The translations under genes were made by a program, and so were the position numbers. Positions 26,268 through 35,283 of a stretch of DNA of 40,558 nt are shown here, piece by piece; the stretch's first letter is position 1; each line of letters starts with the position of its first letter. The stretch is from Methylovulum sp. (lineage in GTDB: Bacteria > Pseudomonadota > Gammaproteobacteria > Methylococcales > Methylomonadaceae), in assembly GCF_028687615.1 (NCBI RefSeq), contig NZ_JAQTZU010000027.1:1-40558 (forward strand), in the 5' to 3' direction. The notes beneath the pieces are model-generated. The model was not told the origin of the DNA, ran no database searches, and saw only the letters and a program-made list of their open reading frames with translations.

Positions 26268-26696
26268 ATGAATAAAACCAAAATCCAGCCCCAATCCGGC
26301 TTCACCTTGCTAGAATTATTGGTGGTGTTAGGGATCATCGCCATGTTGGCCGGCATCGTCGGCCCGCAAGTCATGAAACACATGGGCGAATCCAAAACCA
26401 AAGCCGCAAAAGTGCAAGTTGAAGATTTGTCCGCCACTTTGGATATGTACAAATTGGATTTGGGCCGTTACCCCAGCACCGAAGAAGGCCTGAAAGCCTT
26501 GATCGAATCGCCCGACAGCGCCAAACGCTGGAACGGGCCTTATCTGCAAAAAAATAAAATCCCCTTAGATCCTTGGCAAAACGAATACCACTATGCCGCA
26601 CCCGGCGAGCACGGTAAATTTGATCTGTATTCTTACGGCGCAGACGGCAAGGAAGGCGGCGAAGGCGAAGACCAAGATCTGGTTAGTTGGGAATAA
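26268..26696 (+). CDS. gspG: major pseudopilin GspG
   Basis: This is a 142-residue type II pseudopilin. Prepilin peptidase would cut after Gly11, leaving FTLLELLVVLGIIAMLAG with Glu at mature position 5. Family hallmarks are GRYPSTEEGLKALIESP, WNGPYLQK, the DPWQNEY motif, and the Ca-site region SYGADGKEGGEGEDQD. The start at 26268 has caggaa 5-10 bases upstream. The longer in-frame start at 26175 lies in a repeat and is rejected. A stable hairpin follows the stop and may raise gspG yield relative to the minor pseudopilins. Confidence 0.96.
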   Translation: MNKTKIQPQSGFTLLELLVVLGIIAMLAGIVGPQVMKHMGESKTKAAKVQVEDLSATLDMYKLDLGRYPSTEEGLKALIESPDSAKRWNGPYLQKNKIPLDPWQNEYHYAAPGEHGKFDLYSYGADGKEGGEGEDQDLVSWE

Positions 26697-26732
26697 TGCC
26701 GATAATCTCCGTGCTTTTATATCATTCGCTGC

Positions 26733-26757
26733 CGGAACGGGTTTGTTACCCGTTCCG
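26733..26757. terminator. hairpin between gspG and gspH
   Basis: Arms cggaacgggt (26733-26742) and acccgttccg (26748-26757) form a perfect 10-bp stem with a 5-base loop, followed by tatcgtttt. It would act as an attenuator or 3' mRNA stabiliser after the major pseudopilin gene, with partial readthrough to gspH. Confidence 0.68.
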
Positions 26758-26774
26758 TATCGTTTTGAATACTG

Positions 26775-27257
26775 ATGGAAGCGGTAAAATCTAAGGGACG
26801 GGGTTGCAAATCCCAGGGCTTTACGCTCATCGAACTGATTGTCGTGCTGGTGATTGTGATTTTGGGTTTTGCCGCAATCGGCATCAGCCTATCTTCCGGG
26901 CACGACACCGCCGAAATTAAAGCGGCGGCGCGCGATATTGCCTCGGCATTGCGTTTTGCCCGGGGCGAAGCCTTAATGAACCACGAAGAAACCACGGTCA
27001 ATTTTGATTTGGAAGAAAATAGCTACACGGTCAGCCACAGGGATAAGGTTTATGACATCCCTGAAACCATCAGCCTGAGCGTGGTCACTGCACAAAGCGA
27101 ATTGACCGGACAAGGGCAGGGCAATATCCGCTTTTTCCCTGATGGTTCTTCAACGGGTGGGCGGGTGACGCTGGAAAATGAAAAGGCTAAATGGCAAATC
27201 GACATCAACTGGCTGACCGGAGCGGCTGAACTCAGTGACACTTTCGATGATGGCTGA
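26775..27257 (+). CDS. gspH: minor pseudopilin GspH
   Basis: This is a 160-residue minor pseudopilin. The leader ends at Gly15 and the mature N-terminus is FTLIELIVVLVIVILGFAAIG with Glu5. The C-terminal globular part contains a GspH-type beta domain (RFARGEALMNHEETTVNFD; NIRFFPDGSSTGG). It precedes and overlaps gspI. The start at 26775 gives a typical short basic leader (MEAVKSKGRGCKSQG). Confidence 0.93.
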   Translation: MEAVKSKGRGCKSQGFTLIELIVVLVIVILGFAAIGISLSSGHDTAEIKAAARDIASALRFARGEALMNHEETTVNFDLEENSYTVSHRDKVYDIPETISLSVVTAQSELTGQGQGNIRFFPDGSSTGGRVTLENEKAKWQIDINWLTGAAELSDTFDDG

Positions 27258-27672
27258 AAATAAAAAGCTGGCGCAACAGGGTTTCTCCCTGCTGGAAATC
27301 CTGATAGCCTTTTCGATACTGGCGGTTTCCCTGGGCATTTTGCTGAAAATATTTTCCGCAGGCGTCAATACCGCCGCCATTGCCGAAGATTACACGGTCG
27401 CGGTGCAATTGGGCGAATCGCTGATGGTCAGGGCGGGGATAGAAACTCCGTTACAAGCCGGGGAAGTGTCAGGGCGCGACAATGACAAATATTCATGGGA
27501 AGTGGTTGTCAGCCCGTATCGTTTTAGTCCCGATGATGTTGATGCGTTTAAACTAAAAACCGAGCTGTTTAAAGTCGATGTGGTTGTCAGTTGGGATGAT
27601 GACGTTGGTAAGGGCAGGAAGCTAGAGTTGTCCACGCTGAAAATACGCAACAAAGAGGAAGCCGCGCCATGA
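27247..27672 (+). CDS. gspI: minor pseudopilin GspI
   Basis: This is a 141-residue minor pseudopilin. Cleavage is expected after Gly12, giving FSLLEILIAFSILAVSLGIL with Glu5. GspI initiates the pseudopilus tip with GspJ and GspK. The ATG at 27247 (followed at once by another ATG) overlaps the end of gspH by 11 bases. A GTG at 27235 is in frame but unnecessary. The stop overlaps the gspJ start as ATGA. Confidence 0.93.
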   Translation: MMAENKKLAQQGFSLLEILIAFSILAVSLGILLKIFSAGVNTAAIAEDYTVAVQLGESLMVRAGIETPLQAGEVSGRDNDKYSWEVVVSPYRFSPDDVDAFKLKTELFKVDVVVSWDDDVGKGRKLELSTLKIRNKEEAAP

Positions 27673-28388
27673 AGCGGATAAAATCGGCCTTGGGTTTTAC
27701 GCTGATGGAAGTGCTGATTGCCATGACGCTGCTGAGCATTATGGTGGTCTTGCTGTTCGCCAGTTTGAAAATTTGCGCGCAAAGCTGGGAAAAAGGCGAA
27801 AGCAAGATGGCTGATGTCAATGAAGTGGCCGTGGTTTACCATTTTTTTCAGCAACATTTAACCGCCGCCAAACCCTTATGGGATGATTTTAGCGTCAAAG
27901 AACAAAGGACTTTGGCGTTTCAGGGAGATACACAATCGTTACAATTTGTCGGCGAGTTCCCTGCCAGTGTCGGCAAAATCGGAGCCCAGCTTTTTTCATT
28001 GCATTTGCAAGAGCTGGATGACGGTAATGTCATCAACGTCGCTATAACGCCGTTCCTGCCGGTTCCTGACGGGCAGTCATTACCCAAAGAAGAAATCGCC
28101 TTGATCAAGCATGTCCGCTCCATTTCCTTGGCTTATTTTGGCCCTGATGAGACCGGTGGGGAGTCCAGTTGGCAGACCCAATGGCTGCAACGGGAAAACC
28201 AGCCGCAATTGGTCAAAGTCAGCATCGAATTGGAAAACGCCAGCTATTGGCCGGATATGATTGTCGAATTAAAAGTCGCGGATGCGCCAATAGATGCCGA
28301 AGGCAACCAAGCCAACGGGCAAGTGGAAGAAAACGGGCAAGATCCCCAAGATCCGCAAAACCCGCAAAACCTACAGGAGCCTGAATAA
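27669..28388 (+). CDS. gspJ: minor pseudopilin GspJ
   Basis: This is a 239-residue tip pseudopilin. The leader ends at Gly9 and the mature N-terminus is FTLMEVLIAMTLLSIMVVLL with Glu5. The globular domain includes QLFSLHLQELDDGN and an acidic C-terminal tail of short DPQ/NPQ repeats (ending DPQNPQNLQEPE), which looks disordered and species-specific. It overlaps gspI by 4 bases and gspK by 1 base (TAATG). Confidence 0.92.
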   Translation: MKRIKSALGFTLMEVLIAMTLLSIMVVLLFASLKICAQSWEKGESKMADVNEVAVVYHFFQQHLTAAKPLWDDFSVKEQRTLAFQGDTQSLQFVGEFPASVGKIGAQLFSLHLQELDDGNVINVAITPFLPVPDGQSLPKEEIALIKHVRSISLAYFGPDETGGESSWQTQWLQRENQPQLVKVSIELENASYWPDMIVELKVADAPIDAEGNQANGQVEENGQDPQDPQNPQNLQEPE

Positions 28389-29398
28389 TGACCGGCTTAC
28401 TGTCGAGCTTGGGGCAACGCCAACGTGGTTTCGCCTTGGTGTTGGTGTTATGGGTGTTAAGCCTGTTGACGATTATGGCAGGGAGTTTCGCGCTAAGCAT
28501 GCGGCGGGAAGCGACGATAGTGGCAGGCATCAAAAATTCGGCGAAAGCGTCGGCCTTGGTGGAATCGGGTATCGCCATAGCGGACACCATGCTGCTGGTT
28601 CCTGAGCAGGACAAACGCTGGTTGGCTGATGGCAGCATTTACCAAATCAATACCGAAGACGCGTTTACCGGAACGGGCGGGACAGGCGGGCAAATCCGTA
28701 TCAGGATGTTGGCGGAAACCGGCAAAATCGACATCAATAAAGCCGACCAAAAATTGCTGGAAAGCCTGTTCTTGCAATCGCCTTTGGCGGACGACGAAAA
28801 ACAGCAGGCGCGGTTGATTGGCGCCATTATCGACTGGCGTGACCAAGACGATTTGGTGCATATTGATGGCGCGGAAAAAAAAGAATACCAGGATGCCAAA
28901 CTAAGCTACCAACCCAGCAATAAACCGTTCCAGACAGTTGAAGAATTGCGCCTGGTGTTGGGCATGGATGAGGCGACTTATAAATGGCTGCTTCCGTTAA
29001 TCACGGTGTATTCAGGGCAAGCGCAGGTCAATGCCCAGCAAGCGACTAAAGAAGTGCTGTCGCTTTTGCCTGATGTCGATTTAGCCATGATAGACGATTA
29101 TTTGAAAAACCGCCGCGAGAGCATCCTGAAGGGCCTGCCGATACCACCGCCACCAATTGCCAATGCCAAAAATGCCCCCTTAGGCGACAATGACGTGCTG
29201 ACCATCGTCTGTGAAGCGCAGATGGATGATGGCGCGAACGCGGTCATCAGTGCCGTCATCAGGGCGGGCGGGGGGCTAAAACAACCGTTTCAGATTTTAA
29301 AATGGCAACATTACACAAGCAACAATGAATCCTTATTTGCCGAGGCAAAAAACGAGCTGGTCATAAAAGAATATGCCGAATCTGAATTCAACCATTGA
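28388..29398 (+). CDS. gspK: pseudopilus tip protein GspK
   Basis: This is a 336-residue pseudopilin that caps the pseudopilus. The leader ends at Gly14 and the mature start FALVLVLWVLSLLTIMAG lacks Glu5, as is normal for GspK. The large helical insertion (IDINKADQKLLESLFL; GAIIDWRDQDD; LRLVLGMDEATYKWLLPLI) is the SAM-like alpha domain. It overlaps gspJ by one base and gspL by 26 bases. Confidence 0.94.
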   Translation: MTGLLSSLGQRQRGFALVLVLWVLSLLTIMAGSFALSMRREATIVAGIKNSAKASALVESGIAIADTMLLVPEQDKRWLADGSIYQINTEDAFTGTGGTGGQIRIRMLAETGKIDINKADQKLLESLFLQSPLADDEKQQARLIGAIIDWRDQDDLVHIDGAEKKEYQDAKLSYQPSNKPFQTVEELRLVLGMDEATYKWLLPLITVYSGQAQVNAQQATKEVLSLLPDVDLAMIDDYLKNRRESILKGLPIPPPPIANAKNAPLGDNDVLTIVCEAQMDDGANAVISAVIRAGGGLKQPFQILKWQHYTSNNESLFAEAKNELVIKEYAESEFNH

Positions 29399-30485
29399 TA
29401 TTGATTTTAAACGCTTTCTGCGCTGGTGGTGGCGGGAGCTAAGTTTTTTGGTACCCGAAAAAATCAAGCGGCTGGTCAATGACCGGCGGGGATTTGTTAT
29501 TGTCAGCCCTGAAAATTCGCACTTGATTTTAAGCTACGTCCTGGACGGGCAGATTGAGCCATTGGCGACGCTGGATCGTAACGAATTCGGTATCGCACGG
29601 CTTAAAACCTTGCTGAACAGCGATGAAAAATTCAGTAAAGCCAATGTGATCCTGCGTTTAAATGGACATGACGCCATCCACCGGGAACTGGTCTTGCCCG
29701 CCGCCGCCAAAGAAAACCTGCTCCAGGTCGTCGCCTATGAGCTGGACCGTTTCACGCCGTTCAAAGCCGGGCAAGTCTATTTTGCCGTCAAGGTGCTCGA
29801 CACCGACAATGAACCGGGGCAAATCAAAGTCGTGGTGGTTTTGACGACACGGGAATTATTGGATGGCCTGTGCGAAGATCTGAAAGCGATGGACATATCA
29901 CCGTTGTTCGCTGATTACCAAGGCGTTGCCAACAATTTGGATGACGATTACGGGGCTTATGATTTATTGCCGGAACGGTTCCGGCAAAAATCCGCCAACA
30001 CGCCGCGTTTGATCCATTCGGCTTTACTGGTTGGTGCAATCTTATTATTAATTACCTCATTGGCCTTGCCGGTTGCTTTGCAATATCAAGCGGTCAACGC
30101 GCTGGCGGAAAAAGTCAAAGTCATCGAAAAAGATGCAAAAAAAATCAAATCATTGCAACAGGAAGTCGATAGCGTCATCAATGAAACCCAAAAATTGCTG
30201 GACGAAAAACGGGCGCGTCCGGCAATGGTGATGATGCTCAATGAACTGAGCCGCCTGATCAAAGACGACACCTCCTTGGCCTACTTGCAATATTCAGACG
30301 GGCATCTGCAAATCCAAGGCGAATCGCCAGCCGCATCGACCTTGATCGGGGTGCTGGAAGCGTCTGATTTATTTAACAATGCCCGTTTTGTTTCGCCGGT
30401 AACGCAAAACACCATCAGCAAACTGGAACGCTTCCAGATTACCGTTGACGTAACCCAGGCGGGAGGTGCGCATGAAAATCCTTAA
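29373..30485 (+). CDS. gspL: type II secretion inner-membrane protein GspL
   Basis: This is a 370-residue bitopic protein. An N-terminal actin-like cytoplasmic domain (about 1-210), which recruits GspE, is followed by one membrane helix (LLVGAILLLITSLALPVALQ, about 218-238). A periplasmic coiled coil plus ferredoxin-like domain follows (PilN-like, to 370). Features are NVILRLNGHDAIHRELVLPAA and YELDRFTPFKAGQVYF. It begins inside gspK and its end overlaps gspM, indicating translational coupling. Confidence 0.9.
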   Translation: MPNLNSTIDIDFKRFLRWWWRELSFLVPEKIKRLVNDRRGFVIVSPENSHLILSYVLDGQIEPLATLDRNEFGIARLKTLLNSDEKFSKANVILRLNGHDAIHRELVLPAAAKENLLQVVAYELDRFTPFKAGQVYFAVKVLDTDNEPGQIKVVVVLTTRELLDGLCEDLKAMDISPLFADYQGVANNLDDDYGAYDLLPERFRQKSANTPRLIHSALLVGAILLLITSLALPVALQYQAVNALAEKVKVIEKDAKKIKSLQQEVDSVINETQKLLDEKRARPAMVMMLNELSRLIKDDTSLAYLQYSDGHLQIQGESPAASTLIGVLEASDLFNNARFVSPVTQNTISKLERFQITVDVTQAGGAHENP

Positions 30486-31062
30486 ACAGCCGATAAATTC
30501 TGAACGTTGGTTGGCGGTCGGTTTGCTGGTGGCTGTCGTGCTTTTAATCGGCGCGGTATTGATAGTCCCATTGGCTGGCAAAGGCATGGAGCTGAATGAA
30601 GAAAAGGAAGGCCTGCTGTTTAAATTGCAACAATACCAGCGGATTTTAGCCAAAAAGGACGCAGTGATCGCCAGCATGGATAAAATCAAGCAGCAACATG
30701 ACGAGCAAGGTTATTTCAACAGCCAACAAACCGACGCGCTGGCTTCGGCGGAAATGCAGAACTTCATCAAAAAAACCATCGTCGATGCGGGCGGGCAATT
30801 AAGCAGCACCCAGGCGATTCCGGTCAGCGTCAAAGAAGGTTTCAGCCGCATCACGGTCAGGGTCAGGATGACCGGCAACAGTGATGTATTGCGGGCGGTG
30901 TTATATAAAATCGAAACCTCGACACCGTTGATCATTGTTGACCAAATCGACATCCGGCCCATGCGCGGGCGTAGAAGTGTGCTCACCCATAAAATTGAGC
31001 AAAGCAATGATCTTAACGTCAATTTTCAAGCAGTCAGTTTTATGAGAAAACAACCCGAATGA
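30472..31062 (+). CDS. gspM: type II secretion protein GspM
   Basis: This is a 196-residue inner-membrane protein with one N-terminal helix (WLAVGLLVAVVLLIGAVLIV), a periplasmic coiled coil and a ferredoxin-like domain (GFSRITVRVRMTGNSDVLRAVLYKIE). It partners GspL. The ATG at 30472 has gggagg just upstream and is preferred over the GTG at 30466. It overlaps gspL by 14 bases and ends in the gspC start (ATGA). Confidence 0.88.
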   Translation: MKILKQPINSERWLAVGLLVAVVLLIGAVLIVPLAGKGMELNEEKEGLLFKLQQYQRILAKKDAVIASMDKIKQQHDEQGYFNSQQTDALASAEMQNFIKKTIVDAGGQLSSTQAIPVSVKEGFSRITVRVRMTGNSDVLRAVLYKIETSTPLIIVDQIDIRPMRGRRSVLTHKIEQSNDLNVNFQAVSFMRKQPE

Positions 31063-31709
31063 ACAGCAAATTGGTGACGGTGTTGGGCGCAATCTGCGGC
31101 GTGTTGTTGCTGATCATTGTTGGTGAATGGTTTTATGCCAGTTTGAGCCAGCAACAGTTGCTAAATGCCCAATTACCGATTGATAAAAAAGCCCTGACGG
31201 ATGAAATGCCCCGCATAGACCTTTCGGCGCAAGATGAAGAAAGCTATGCCGATTTAGTCAACCGCCCCTTATTTATTGAAGGACGGAAACCCGTCGTCGA
31301 ACCGCCACCTGACTCGGTGAAAACGGACAGCGTGGCGATAAAGTTTGATTGGTTCTTGAATGGTGTCTATACCTCAAAAAAGGGTTTGTCCGCACTATTG
31401 ACCCACGCCACCCCGTTAAAGACGCGCAAAGAGAATTTTCGCCGGATCACGGTGGGCACCCTGTTGGATGGCTGGAAACTCGCTGAAATCAAAAAAGATC
31501 GGGTGATATTCATTCTGGATAACGAGCAGAAAGAATTATTGCTACGCAAACCCAAGCCAAAACAATTACCTCCCAAACCGGGTAAAGAGCCGCCACCGCA
31601 ACCAGGTGAACAACCGGAAGCTGGGCAAACACCCGAAGAGCCGGAAGATCTGATGCAAGAAGAACTTGAATCTCCAGAAGAGCCCATTGAGAATATTGAA
31701 AATGAATAA
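31059..31709 (+). CDS. gspC: GspC/GspN-like (XpsN-type) HR-domain inner-membrane protein
   Basis: This is a 216-residue protein with one N-terminal membrane helix (about 5-27). A periplasmic homology-region domain follows (LVNRPLFIEGRKP through RITVGTLLDGWKLAEI) and resembles the HR domain of GspC, which docks on the secretin. The tail from about 165 is Pro/Glu-rich and disordered (KPGKEPPPQPGEQPE). No PDZ domain follows. Gene order places it where XpsN lies in Xanthomonas, between M and D. It likely links the inner platform to GspD. It overlaps gspD by 8 bases. Confidence 0.82.
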   Translation: MNSKLVTVLGAICGVLLLIIVGEWFYASLSQQQLLNAQLPIDKKALTDEMPRIDLSAQDEESYADLVNRPLFIEGRKPVVEPPPDSVKTDSVAIKFDWFLNGVYTSKKGLSALLTHATPLKTRKENFRRITVGTLLDGWKLAEIKKDRVIFILDNEQKELLLRKPKPKQLPPKPGKEPPPQPGEQPEAGQTPEEPEDLMQEELESPEEPIENIENE

Positions 31710-33870
31710 TGCCAAAAAAATATTGACCACATCGTGCCTGCTTGCGATGGGGTTGTCGCTGTCCAGTTGTGAATTGCTAGCCCCAAAATCGACGAAGCTG
31801 ATATCGTTGGCATCGGAGGTCAAACCAACAGGGAATGCCAAAGATGCCGCCGTTTTTAAGGATTTGCAAAATAAGCCAGCCAGCGATACGGTTCGCCCGA
31901 AAGCGCAAATTTATCCAGGCACCGACCGTTACATAGGGACTCCCGCCGCCAGTTGGCAATCAAGCCCGGCGGGTTCTGGCAAACAGGGCACTTACGACCT
32001 GAATTTTGATGACGCCGATCTTGGCGAAGTTGCCAAAGCCGTGTTAAGTGACAGTCTAGGGTTGAATTATGTGCTCAGTCCTAAAGTCGCCGGCAAAGTG
32101 ACTTTGCAAACGACGCATCCGCTCACTAAAGACGAATTGCTGCCCACTTTGGAAATGGTTTTGCGCATGAACAACGCCGCGCTGGTCAAAGACGGCAATA
32201 TTTACCATATCGAACCCGCAGGCGATGCTTTATTCACGTCCGAAATTTCAACGGGTGGCGGCAAGGAGGGTTATCAGACGCGGATCATTCCAGTAAGGAA
32301 CGTCGCGGTTGATGAAATGGTTGAAGTCATCAAGCCATTAGTCCAGGAAAAAACTATTTTGAATGTGGACGGAACCCGTAACATCATCGTTGCCTCGGGC
32401 ACACCGGATGAAATGGCGCGGGTCATGGACATGGTCAACACGTTTGACATTGATGTGTTGAGGGGCCGTTCCTTCGGCTTGTTTCCGCTGGTGCATAGCG
32501 ATCCAGAGTCGGTCATAAAAGAGTTGGAAGAAGTCTTTATCGGCAAAGGCAAGGCCGAAGATTCGGAATTTTTCCGTTTTATCCCGATTGAACGCATGAA
32601 CGCGGTGATGGCGATCACGCACCAAGGCCGCTATTTGCAGGATATTGAGAACTGGGTGTTGCGGCTGGATAAAACCAATACCGCCAGTGGTGGCGGTGTC
32701 AATGTCTATAAGGTGCAACATGCCGATGCCGAAGAATTGGCGGATACCTTGAACGAAATTTTTACCGGCGCACAAAAGCAGGACCGTTCTGCAAAAGTGT
32801 CGCCCGGACAAAAAGCCACGGAAATTTCCAACAAAAACCCAGACAGCACTAAACAGGACACGAAAACCGCGTCCAGTAGCAGAAAATCCAAAAAAGACAG
32901 CAGTAACCGCCGTAGTTCTGGTGGTTCGGGTGGTACCGCAACCGTCGCCAATGTCGATGATGTCAGGATTATTTCTGACAAAACTAATAATGCCTTGATT
33001 ATTGTTGCTACGCCACGTGAATATGAGGTGATACTGCCAGTGATCAAGCAACTGGATATTTTGCCGTTGCAGGTGTTGATTGATGCGACGATTGTCTCCG
33101 TCAAATTGACGGATAAATTGAAGTACGGGATACAATGGTTTTTAGACCATCAAGGCAGTAGCATCAGCAGTGGTAATGGCAAAGAAGCATTTGGCAGCAT
33201 TGCCGTCGCCGGAGCCGAAGCTGTTGCTAGTGGAGGCTTAAGTGCCATGTATAATTCTGGCGTAGTCAACGCCTTGTTAAGCGCACAGGCCAGCAAAGGC
33301 AATGTCAATATCATTTCATCGCCTTCCCTGATGGTCTTGAATAACCAGGAAGCCAAGATCAACGTCGGTGACCAGGTGCCGATACAAACCAGCTCGACAT
33401 CCGTTCCTATAGCGGGTGGAAGCAGTGGGGCCACATTAGCTCAATCAAACCAGATACAATATAAAGACACCGGTGTCACGTTGGAGGTGACCCCTAGGGT
33501 GAATGCCAATGGTATGGTGATTCTGGAAATCAGCCAAATCGTCAGTAGTGTGGTGACAGACGCGCCAACGACGGGTGTTACAACGACAGCGACCATTAAT
33601 AAAAAAGAGATAGAAAGTTCGGTTGCTGTACTGGATGGCGAGACTATCGTATTGGGCGGTTTAATTGACAACAACAATACTAATAATAAAGGTGGAATCC
33701 CTTGGTTACATGAACTGCCGTGGATAGGGCCGTTATTTGGCAATACGACTAGGGAGAACACCAAAAATGAGTTGGTGGTGCTGATTACCCCACGTGTCGT
33801 CAAAAGCAAGCAAGATTCCAGGTTAATTTCCCAAGAGTTCAAGCGTAGGCTGACGGGGATTTACCGCTAA
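31702..33870 (+). CDS. gspD: type II secretion outer-membrane secretin GspD, lipidated
   Basis: This is a 722-residue secretin starting at ATG 31702. The signal MNNAKKILTTSCLLAMGLSL ends in the lipobox LSSC, so the mature protein should be lipidated at Cys23. N0 (YDLNFDDADLGEVAKAVLSD) and N1-N3 ring domains follow. A Ser/Lys-rich insertion (KKDSSNRRSSGGSGG) lies in N3 near 395-415. The secretin core includes VPIQTSSTSVP, GVTLEVTPRVN and ELVVLITPRVV. Lipidated secretins of this kind (XpsD, HxcQ) can reach the outer membrane without a separate GspS pilotin, and none is seen here. The longer frame start at 31666 is rejected because it would bury the signal peptide. Confidence 0.93.
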   Translation: MNNAKKILTTSCLLAMGLSLSSCELLAPKSTKLISLASEVKPTGNAKDAAVFKDLQNKPASDTVRPKAQIYPGTDRYIGTPAASWQSSPAGSGKQGTYDLNFDDADLGEVAKAVLSDSLGLNYVLSPKVAGKVTLQTTHPLTKDELLPTLEMVLRMNNAALVKDGNIYHIEPAGDALFTSEISTGGGKEGYQTRIIPVRNVAVDEMVEVIKPLVQEKTILNVDGTRNIIVASGTPDEMARVMDMVNTFDIDVLRGRSFGLFPLVHSDPESVIKELEEVFIGKGKAEDSEFFRFIPIERMNAVMAITHQGRYLQDIENWVLRLDKTNTASGGGVNVYKVQHADAEELADTLNEIFTGAQKQDRSAKVSPGQKATEISNKNPDSTKQDTKTASSSRKSKKDSSNRRSSGGSGGTATVANVDDVRIISDKTNNALIIVATPREYEVILPVIKQLDILPLQVLIDATIVSVKLTDKLKYGIQWFLDHQGSSISSGNGKEAFGSIAVAGAEAVASGGLSAMYNSGVVNALLSAQASKGNVNIISSPSLMVLNNQEAKINVGDQVPIQTSSTSVPIAGGSSGATLAQSNQIQYKDTGVTLEVTPRVNANGMVILEISQIVSSVVTDAPTTGVTTTATINKKEIESSVAVLDGETIVLGGLIDNNNTNNKGGIPWLHELPWIGPLFGNTTRENTKNELVVLITPRVVKSKQDSRLISQEFKRRLTGIYR

Positions 33871-34122
33871 CAAAAATACGAAAGTTTTCAACCCTTTGTC
33901 GGGGGGGGATGGTTGGGATTGGGGCGGAATTTGAACTCCGTCCGAAATCCGGTGCGGGTCGAATTAGAACGGTTATTCAATTTAAGAATATCCCGACCGA
34001 CTAAATTCCGGCAATTTCTATCGGAATGACGGGCTTTGGCCGAACAGTTACACTGTCCACTATCGGTGATTGTTTTGTAACCCGGCTAAAGTTGACTGGC
34101 TAAAACTGCCAGTTTTCACCTT

Positions 34123-34146
34123 AGAACGTGTTTTAAAACCCGTTCT
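34123..34146. repeat. minimal family D palindrome before a TTG-start gene
   Basis: agaacgtgttttaaaaccc followed by gttct repeats the agaacgtgttttaa end of the 19967 element and closes on its own complement (agaacg and cgttct). It ends 5 bases before the TTG start of the next gene, and its TAA closes that frame upstream. Confidence 0.7.
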
Positions 34147-34151
34147 TAACA

Positions 34152-35150
34152 TTGAATAAAAAGTCCCTATTGAACAGCCCCGCTTCTGATAACCGCATAC
34201 CCGTCATCCTGCTCAGTGGTTTCCTAGGTAGCGGCAAAACTACCTTGCTTAACCGCTTATTAGCCCATGCGCCGAGGTCGGCGGTCATTATCAATGAATT
34301 CGGTAGCACACCGATAGACCAGCAATTGCTCAGGGAACATAACATGCCGTTAAGTATCTTGACGGGCGGGTGTTTGTGTTGCCAAGTGATAGGATCTTTA
34401 ACGCCTTTGTTGAAGAACCTGCGTATGGCGTGGGATGCCAGGCCGTCCGACCCAATCCACGGTAAACCATTTGAGCGCATTTTTATCGAAACCAGCGGCA
34501 TAGCCAATCCTGAACCGGTGTTGGACACTTTGTTGCGGGAGCGTTGGTTGTCCGCCCGTTACCGTTTGGAAGGGATGGTTACGACAGTGTCGGCGGTGAA
34601 TGGTGCGGAGGTGCTAAGCCGATTTCCCGAGGCGCAGGCGCAAGTGGCCTGGGCGGATACTTTGGTGGTGACGCAGGCCGATTTGGTAGATGACCAAGGC
34701 CTTGCCCGATTGCATACGGTTTTGGACAAACTATCACCCGTTGCTAAACGTTTACACGCTGTGCAAGGGGTTATCGGGTCTGATGATCCAGTGTTGTTTC
34801 CGCATCGTGAGCGTTTCCGCTTAAAAACGGCGACAGGGAGGCTTGACCATCAGTTTAATAGCATAACTTTGTCATTTGACGACCCGTTGCCTTGGGAGCG
34901 TATACAGGCTATTTTAGCGATGATAACCAAGCTTTATGCCAGGTCACTGGTACGGATGAAGGGAATGCTGTACACCCCTGATGATGGGCGTCCGTTGATC
35001 ATACAAGGTGTCGGTGGCAGGCTTTATCCGCCGCAACGCTTGCCTGTCCGTGCAGGGGATGATGGGCGCGGACGTTTGGTGTTGATTTTTGAAGGTGAAG
35101 TGAAGCTGTTGTCTGAAGAAATTATGCAAATGATACCTGCCATACCGTGA
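34152..35150 (+). CDS. COG0523 (CobW/P47K) metal-chaperone GTPase
   Basis: This is a 332-residue G3E GTPase. The P-loop GFLGSGKT lies at 23-30, the metal-site motif GGCLCC at 72-77 (CxCC), FIETSGIANP is the switch II region, and TQADLVD serves as base-recognition motif. A CobW_C domain occupies about 230-330. Family members insert or traffic Zn, Co, Ni or Fe. The metal is not evident, and no Zur-like site was recognised. The start must be TTG (34152, or 34170). The frame has no ATG before the P-loop and is closed upstream by a TAA within a repeat. Confidence 0.88.
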   Translation: MNKKSLLNSPASDNRIPVILLSGFLGSGKTTLLNRLLAHAPRSAVIINEFGSTPIDQQLLREHNMPLSILTGGCLCCQVIGSLTPLLKNLRMAWDARPSDPIHGKPFERIFIETSGIANPEPVLDTLLRERWLSARYRLEGMVTTVSAVNGAEVLSRFPEAQAQVAWADTLVVTQADLVDDQGLARLHTVLDKLSPVAKRLHAVQGVIGSDDPVLFPHRERFRLKTATGRLDHQFNSITLSFDDPLPWERIQAILAMITKLYARSLVRMKGMLYTPDDGRPLIIQGVGGRLYPPQRLPVRAGDDGRGRLVLIFEGEVKLLSEEIMQMIPAIP

Positions 35151-35244
35151 AACACTGGCAATCAAAATTAGGAAGTTTGGTTTGAATAGCGTTGATGTGG
35201 GATAAGCACTGGTGGCTTAGGGATACTGCGGGGAGGGTGGGAGT

Positions 35245-35275
35245 GACTGCAACCCGGAGTGTCCAGGTTGCAGTC
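35245..35275. terminator. hairpin after the cold-shock gene
   Basis: Arms gactgcaacc (35245-35254) and ggttgcagtc (35266-35275) are perfect complements with an 11-base loop. It lies 8 bases past the minus-strand cold-shock stop and could end transcription from both convergent genes. The T-run is poor. Confidence 0.6.
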
Positions 35276-35283
35276 GAATCGCT

